Assembly: GCF_051014685.1 (NCBI RefSeq)
Contig: NC_135049.1
Span: 29,157,531 to 29,221,530 of the forward strand
Length of the DNA stretch: 64,000 bases
Origin: Ptiloglossa arizonensis
Taxonomy: Eukaryota > Arthropoda > Insecta > Hymenoptera > Colletidae
Reading direction: 5' to 3'
Position numbers and translations under genes: made by a program. Of the stretch, positions 58,936 to 64,000 are shown piece after piece. Below the pieces are notes generated by a model, which was not told the origin of the DNA, ran no database searches, and was given only the letters and a program-made list of their open reading frames with translations. The number at the start of each line of letters is the position of its first letter. The first letter of the stretch is position 1.

Positions 58936-59589
58936 TTAATAGCTATGTAATTTTGCAGCTTTTATGATTGGCACGTAGGAACACGAAGGTTTTTCTTGTC
59001 GCTGCGTAGCAGATTGGAAAAACTGAGGATACTCGGTTATTGCTCTGGACGTTTTAATTGATTGGCTGTCTCGCGAAGGTCGTTTACGAGTATTCTTAAC
59101 TAGAACATCCAACGTTCCATCCTGGAATTCAAAAGAATACTGAAAGTCGAACAAAAAAAAATGTATTAAAGTATACCCCAGTTACAAGTTAATAGTTACT
59201 GTTAATGTTAATACCGGTGTCGCGATTCCGCGCGCGCTCGTATCCGATTCCGATGTTTGATGTTCAAGGTGATGCGGGAACGGTACGCGGGAACCGACCG
59301 GATGCATCGACGGTAATTTATCCGCCGCCAAATGGGTTTGTCCTTCAATGCTAATTCGTCTAGCGAAAGTCACGGGGCTAATCAAAGACGCGTTAGCGAC
59401 CGGACAACTGAGACGAGCCCGCAATAAGAGCAAATCCGCGTTCGAAATGCTCGAGATCAATGCACGACCTTCGGGGTGGTCGTACTGAAGCAGTGATCGA
59501 ACGTGCAGATTCGTTTTTTTTTTCTTTTTTTCACGCGAAACCATCGAGCCCAAAAGATCGCAGCGAGGAGTAATTTTTCGTGGGAGCAT
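58936..59589 (-). CDS. Candidate two-exon gene of unknown function
   Basis: Not recognised. The first exon would run from an ATG at 59589 to a donor at 59215 (CCG|GTATTA) or 59200 (ACA|GTAACT); both keep phase 0. The second exon starts at 59139 after a pyrimidine-rich acceptor (GTTCGACTTTCAG) and ends at a TAA at 58936-58938. The product would be about 192-197 residues. The second exon (YSFEFQDGTLDVLVK to the C terminus, 67 residues) has balanced, coding-like codons with all amino-acid classes present. The first has a coding-like core (RALISSISNADLLLLRARLS, FARRISIEGQTHLAADKLPS) behind a Lys run encoded by a poly-A tract, which may be untranslated; an alternative acceptor at CACTGCTTCAG (about 59487) would skip it. 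No known domain, signal peptide or membrane segment is evident. It lies about 300 bp past the pescadillo stop on the same strand. It could also be a pseudogene or chance ORFs. Confidence 0.35.
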
Positions 59590-59840
59590 GGATCGCGTAG
59601 GCTAACTTGTGTGGGCAGCCTGGCCTTCAAAGTCCTTCAGTGGAAAAGTAGGGACCAGGATCGTCGTACGCGTAGGCTCCCAATAAGTGGGAGGACTGGA
59701 TTAAAGGCATCTCTCCATTACGCGTAACTGTACCTATCTTGTATCTAATCGGTATAAAAAATACATAGAAGTATATAATTCACGATACTTATGTTTACAG
59801 TTATATGTATATATATGCATAATATACAATAAAAAGTGGA
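59590..59840. other. Spacer between candidate gene and pescadillo
   Basis: Compositional transition: CpG-bearing sequence to about 59720, then very AT-rich DNA up to the pescadillo poly(A) signal. On the minus strand a pyrimidine-rich tract ending in CAG (about 59706) precedes a short coding-like run (SSHLLGAYAYDDPGPYFST) that soon meets a stop; too short to call an exon. Confidence 0.4.
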
Positions 59841-59846
59841 TTTATT
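59841..59846 (-). terminator. Poly(A) signal of pescadillo
   Basis: AATAAA on the minus strand, about 50 nt after the pescadillo stop, in a very AT-rich stretch. A canonical cleavage and polyadenylation hexamer at a normal distance; assignment is by position. Confidence 0.6.
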
Positions 59847-59894
59847 AAATATTGTATTTATATTAATTGAGTAGCTTCCTTTTGTTACTCGGTT

Positions 59895-62257
59895 TTAATC
59901 AGCAGATGCAACTTTTTTCTGCTTGCGTTCTTCTTTGCGCTTTTGTTTCTCAAGAGCATCGTGGATGCGCCTCTTTTTGCGAAGCAACCGGATTTCTCTG
60001 GATCTCTCCTCGCGACCTTTCATCATACTCTTGTACAAGTTCCGGTGTTTTTTCTTGATCATCCGTTCCCGTAGCCGATACTCTTGCCTCTCCTGTCGGT
60101 TCTTCTCCCATGGATCTTCTTTCGTTACCTTGCCACTTTTTACCTTCATTTCTTTTTTCTGTAATTAGTAAGTATACAAGTGATAAAGCAATATCGCGAA
60201 AGGTTTCGCAAAAATATATGTACCCAACGATGATAGCCAACCTTTTGCAATCGATCTCGTTGCTTCTCTTGCTCCTCGTTCATTTCTACGTCATTATTTT
60301 CATCTTGCTTCTCCTTGGTTTCTTCGTCCGAATCTTTCTTCGAATCTTCTTCTTCGCCCCCTTCGTCCTCGTTTTCTGCTTCTTCATCGGACTCGCTTTC
60401 TTCTGATTATGAAAACAAAGATTACTTTTTATTTTATATTCATTACTCTATATTACATTAAAACAAACACATGAAAACGTACCATCGTTGAGTTTAAATT
60501 CAGGGTCCACAAGAGTACGTTCCTCCGGTGGAATGTATATTTGATCTTGCCTACTATCCGAAAATGGTGAAAGATGCGCCGGAAGTACACAGCCCATTAA
60601 ATACTTTTCCACTGGTAACAATTCTCTAGCATTGACCGAATCAAAAACCCATTGTGGTTGCACGTAATACCTACAAACGCACAATATGATTAAAACAACT
60701 GAAAGTAAATAACACATAAAGAAAACAAAGAAATTACATTATTACCTAGAAATATACTGTTTGGTCATACTAGGTCGGTCTACTATTTGATGAGTTATCG
60801 TTTCATCGTTTTCCTGGAATGTTGCTCCAGTAAACAGCAACTTATCCCAAGACACTTCGGCACCAAAACAACGCAAAATAAAAACCAATGGTTCCCTTGG
60901 TACTTCTCTATTTAAGAAAATTTTTAGGTCTTTAAACAGTGTTTTCAACTTTGTAACCTTCTCCGCTTCTATCCTAGATTCTTCCAGTTTTGAGGCATCA
61001 CCTTCCTAAAATGAAAATATGGTAGGATATACAATTTTAATTCATCGTTACAATTTAATTCGTACTTACATTTGCAAATTGATCTATCTCTAACTCTTCT
61101 TCTTCTATGTTGTGCACAGAAGGATCTAGACTATTTAACGGTATATTTAACGCACTTATTCTCTCTGATACATATGCCTCTTCATCCACAAGTGTCTTTT
61201 CATTGTGCTCTATGTGTAAAATATTGATATTATACCAATTTAAAATGCATTGTCTATGTAGTCTTTTTCTAAATCTAAAGTATCAGAAATATCTTACCAC
61301 TAGTAGCAAGTTTTGGTGGATAATACAAATTAAGCGTATGATAAAGCCTATAATTAACAAAGCCCAACAGCGTAATGTAAAATTCCACAAATATAGACAT
61401 GATTTTGAAGTCTACATCAGTCTTTGCTTGAGGCTCAAAACAGAAGTGATGAGGTACAATCCAAGTTATCATTTGTCCTTTAATTTCAGCCTGATAATAA
61501 TATCCCTTAATTGAAACAAATACTTTGCGTAGTGCCTTAGCAGCAATCACAGCATGTAGAAACTCGATTGATAGCCTCCTACACAATAGTGACTGATCTC
61601 TTGGTATGTGACGAAGAGATGGAAATGTGCTAAATAAAAAACACAGCGTCAAACAATCATCTAAATCTCTGAGAGCATCAATGAATGTTGGATAACGTTC
61701 TTTGACAATGTGATCTAATTGTAAATTGGGATGACTGCTTAAATATCTTTTCATATCTGAAAATTCTCTTAAAGTTCTTGCCTTTGCAACTTTCTTATTA
61801 AATACCTAAAAAGATGTAATTTTTATTATAAATGTGTAATCTTTTATTGCAACATATTGATAAAAAGTCAATCCAACATACCTTATAGTCCCGTAACTTC
61901 CAAATTATGGGTTCATGTAATAAAAATTGAATATCTTTCTTATGATACAATGTCTTGATACCAGGTTCACCTTTCTGGGCTCTTTTACGATTACGTGGTT
62001 CCCTTGGGTATATGCCTTTTAATATACATAATCTACGGAAATCGTTTAAAGAAAGTTGCAATTTTTTCAGAGCAGCTTTCCTTGACATAAATTGCGCTCC
62101 CTCTCCCGATTGATACTATAAATTTAAAAGTATTATTTGTTAATAGCTTACCAAATTGATTTATAATATAAAATAACCTCAGTTGCTTTACCAAGTATAA
62201 TAGAAACAATAAATAAACAATCCTAATATATACCTTTTTCTTCCCTATTACAACCAT
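59895..62257 (-). CDS. PES1: Pescadillo homologue (PES1), spliced, complete
   Basis: Nucleolar ribosome-biogenesis factor; in known eukaryotes it forms the PeBoW complex with BOP1 and WDR12, needed for 27S/32S pre-rRNA processing and 60S subunit maturation. Eight coding exons on the minus strand: 62257-62234, 62115-61882, 61805-61298, 61209-61070, 61005-60746, 60670-60483, 60402-60242 and 60158-59895. All introns are GT-AG, 64-118 nt, and every phase joins, giving 1779 nt, 592 residues plus stop (human protein 588). Visible parts: a short basic start (MVVIGKKK), the Pescadillo N-terminal domain at about residues 9-275 ([51 protein letters not shown]), a BRCT domain at about 322-416 ([39 protein letters not shown]), a Glu/Asp-rich stretch at about 452-500, and a Lys/Arg-rich tail. 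The ATG is the first codon of the conserved N terminus. CpG is sparse compared with DNA to the left. Identification is secure; splice sites were read by eye. Confidence 0.97.
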
Positions 62258-63214
62258 TTTGGATTATGTTTTAATACAATTAAAATTTTGAAGACTACAT
62301 AAATAAATCACAAGTTATAAAATGATTCCACGTGCTCTTCCAAAGACAACAATAGACTGAAAGATTCAGAAATGTACAGTAACGCCACTCGTGGCCCTAA
62401 AATGAATAAAACTCAAGAGAGTTGGTAATACAGACTACAAATACGATATATATCTTACCACTTCTGATTTCAAACTAAACATGACAAAAATTAATTAATT
62501 TGATAACAATTAGAAACATAAATGAGATGTACCATAAATCTCGAACACGAGTACTTTTCTCTCTTTCTCTTCGTTACTTCCATTTTCTTTATTTCGATCC
62601 AAAAATGCATTTTTACTCTCACATCATTACACATAAATGTGTAGCAACTTTCAGAGAACATTCTTGAAGAAATTTTCATTGAAATTGATTGGTTATGAAC
62701 ATTTTTCCACTAGCTTTTCTTATTGAGTTTTATAATGGAAGGAATAAAACGATAGTAGAAGTTTTAAATGAGGATCGGAATCGATTAAAACGATAGGGAT
62801 ATAAATAAACTTCCGCCATTTAAAATAAATTAATCCTCGATTAACTATTAGTATATTATTCATTTTCTACGAAAAAATGTAACTTAAATTGGATATCATG
62901 AAAATTATAAGAATTAAACAATTGTTAAGTTAATGTATCTAATAAACAATTAAGAATTGTTCGAACAATCCTTCGTCGTAAGAAATACCGAGCTATTCGG
63001 TTGTGAATTTGGAATAGTTTCTTAAGAACTTGTATTGAATATATGTATGTGTGAAATGTCCATTCTTTATACGATCTGTGATTTTCGAACGACCACTTCA
63101 TTTAAGAACAGTGATTCTAGGAACCATATTCACAAACCTCATTCAAGACAAAATTACTCACTCCTAACATAAAAAGAATATTGGAATATTTATAAGAAAT
63201 AATTAATTTACATT
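62258..63214. other. Intergenic stretch between pelota and pescadillo
   Basis: AT-rich, low-CpG DNA holding the pelota downstream region and the presumed pescadillo promoter and 5' UTR (minus strand). No TATA box at a convincing distance from the pescadillo ATG, no repeat array and no convincing ORF. Confidence 0.7.
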
Positions 63215-63220
63215 TTTATT
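63215..63220 (-). terminator. Probable poly(A) signal of pelota
   Basis: AATAAA on the minus strand, about 72 nt after the pelota stop codon. Assigned by hexamer and distance only; other AT-rich hexamers are nearby. Confidence 0.5.
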
Positions 63221-63291
63221 ATTAATATATTTTGATTGCTCGCAGCACAAATATATACAAAGTAGTACAATAGCACATTATGTTAACCTTT

Positions 63292-64000
63292 TTAATTGTC
63301 TTCATCTGAATCACTTTCACCATCACTTTCATCTTCTAATTCCGGCATAGGAAAACGTAGTATAGCTGCTATTCCCGTAAGTTGTTCTAATTCTAGTTGC
63401 AACATAATTAGAAGAATTATTAAAATGTTAAACAATGTCACAAGTTAAACTGTTAAATTTGAAATATACAAGACTTACGTTCACCTGATACGTGGAGGCT
63501 TGAAAATAATTTCACATCTCCACCAGAATCTCTTACGTTTTCAACTATCTCAACATACTCTTTTCTCAGAGTAACATCTTGACACCTGAACATAATTATC
63601 AAAACAATAAAAAATAAGTCACATTTAATTATAAGAAAATAATATATATTTACCTAAATAATTTGTCAGAGATAAGTAATGTTTCAATAGCCTGTGCTTC
63701 GATGGCTTTATTAATGTGCTTCTTCCCATAAAATGCTCTAGAAGGATCAGTCTGTAATATCGTATAAAATGTTTCCAGAGCTTTTACTTCACCTGCTGCT
63801 TTTGTATCAGAAATTCGAGAAATTACAGCTGGCTCAGCCAAAATTTCTATTGTAAAAAGATATAAAAATATGTATAATTAATTATTTTCTACTTATTCAA
63901 GACAAAAATTAATTTACCTTTTAAAGAATGTTTAAAGCCAGAACTTGAATGGACAAGCAAGAATTTACTCTTATTTTCTAATATTATTTTGTTGTCTGTT
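63292..64000 (-). CDS. PELO: Pelota (PELO/Dom34), 3' exons only, runs off the right edge
   Basis: Pelota is an eRF1-like protein that, with the GTPase HBS1L, enters the empty A site of stalled ribosomes and promotes subunit splitting (no-go and non-stop decay). The window holds the C-terminal part on the minus strand: exon beyond 64000 down to 63918, then 63846-63654, 63585-63479 and 63392-63292, with GT-AG introns of 71, 68 and 86 nt and consistent phases. Diagnostic stretches of the C-terminal eRF1_3-type domain are SRISDTKAAGEVKALETFY, SRAFYGKKHI, ETLLISDKLFR, SSLHVSGEQLEQLTG and AAILRFPMPELED. It ends in an acidic Ser/Asp tail (ESDSDEDN), as in animal pelota. The N-terminal Sm-like domain and the central domain lie outside the window. 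The stop is 1034 bp upstream of the pescadillo ATG, same strand. Low CpG, like pescadillo. Confidence 0.96.

Noticed and set aside
1..59000. tRNA, rRNA, spliceosomal RNA or well-known insect microRNA genes
   Set aside because: No B-box-like GGTTCGAATCC within a cloverleaf, no rRNA core and no familiar mature microRNA seen by eye; a covariance-model search could still find divergent ones.
62491..62679. 62-codon minus ORF between pelota and pescadillo
   Set aside because: Short, no family, and situated where the pelota downstream region and pescadillo promoter are expected.

Overview
This is a eukaryotic, almost certainly insect, genomic window. The sequence is AT-leaning but unusually rich in CpG (TCGA, TCGATCG and CGAACG words everywhere), introns are short (64-118 nt), and mariner-, piggyBac- and pogo-like short elements are present. 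That combination fits Hymenoptera, probably a bee; this is inference from composition and style, not a database match.

Layout. The only firmly recognisable protein-coding genes lie in the last 4.2 kb, both on the minus strand. Pescadillo (PES1 homologue; 8 coding exons, 62257 down to 59895) can be followed splice site by splice site to a 592-residue protein. The 3' part of pelota (PELO/Dom34) occupies 63292-64000 and runs off the window. A further candidate two-exon gene on the minus strand (59589 down to 58936) has coding-like codons and a good splice acceptor but matches nothing I know. Pescadillo acts in 60S ribosome biogenesis and pelota in rescue of stalled ribosomes, so the right end is a small translation/ribosome housekeeping cluster.

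The left ~58.9 kb has no gene I can support. It is a mosaic of CpG-rich unique DNA and about 30 local tandem-repeat families (units from 20 to 300 bp), most found in one place only. By my reading these occupy roughly 25 kb. Mobile elements in it: eight copies of a ~135-bp mariner-type MITE with TA ends, TTAA-bounded piggyBac-like blocks near 29.2-29.9 kb, and a pogo/Tigger-like terminus at 46.2 kb.

The most unusual structures are two satellite arrays (30.9-31.8 kb and 36.9-38.1 kb) built from the palindrome GAACAGTACTGTTC. The first sits exactly between two 280-bp direct copies of otherwise unique DNA. Other notable structures are repeat blocks in mirrored order (A-B then B-A) at 32.5-35.8 kb, two long arrays whose every unit carries a splice-acceptor-like pyrimidine tract plus CAG, a tandem array of G5C6 palindromes, and a sharp fall in CpG density at the start of the housekeeping genes (~59.7 kb), as expected from germline gene-body methylation in Hymenoptera.

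Limits: repeat boundaries and copy numbers were read by eye and are approximate to about 10-30 bp unless a position is stated as exact. No alignment or search was run.
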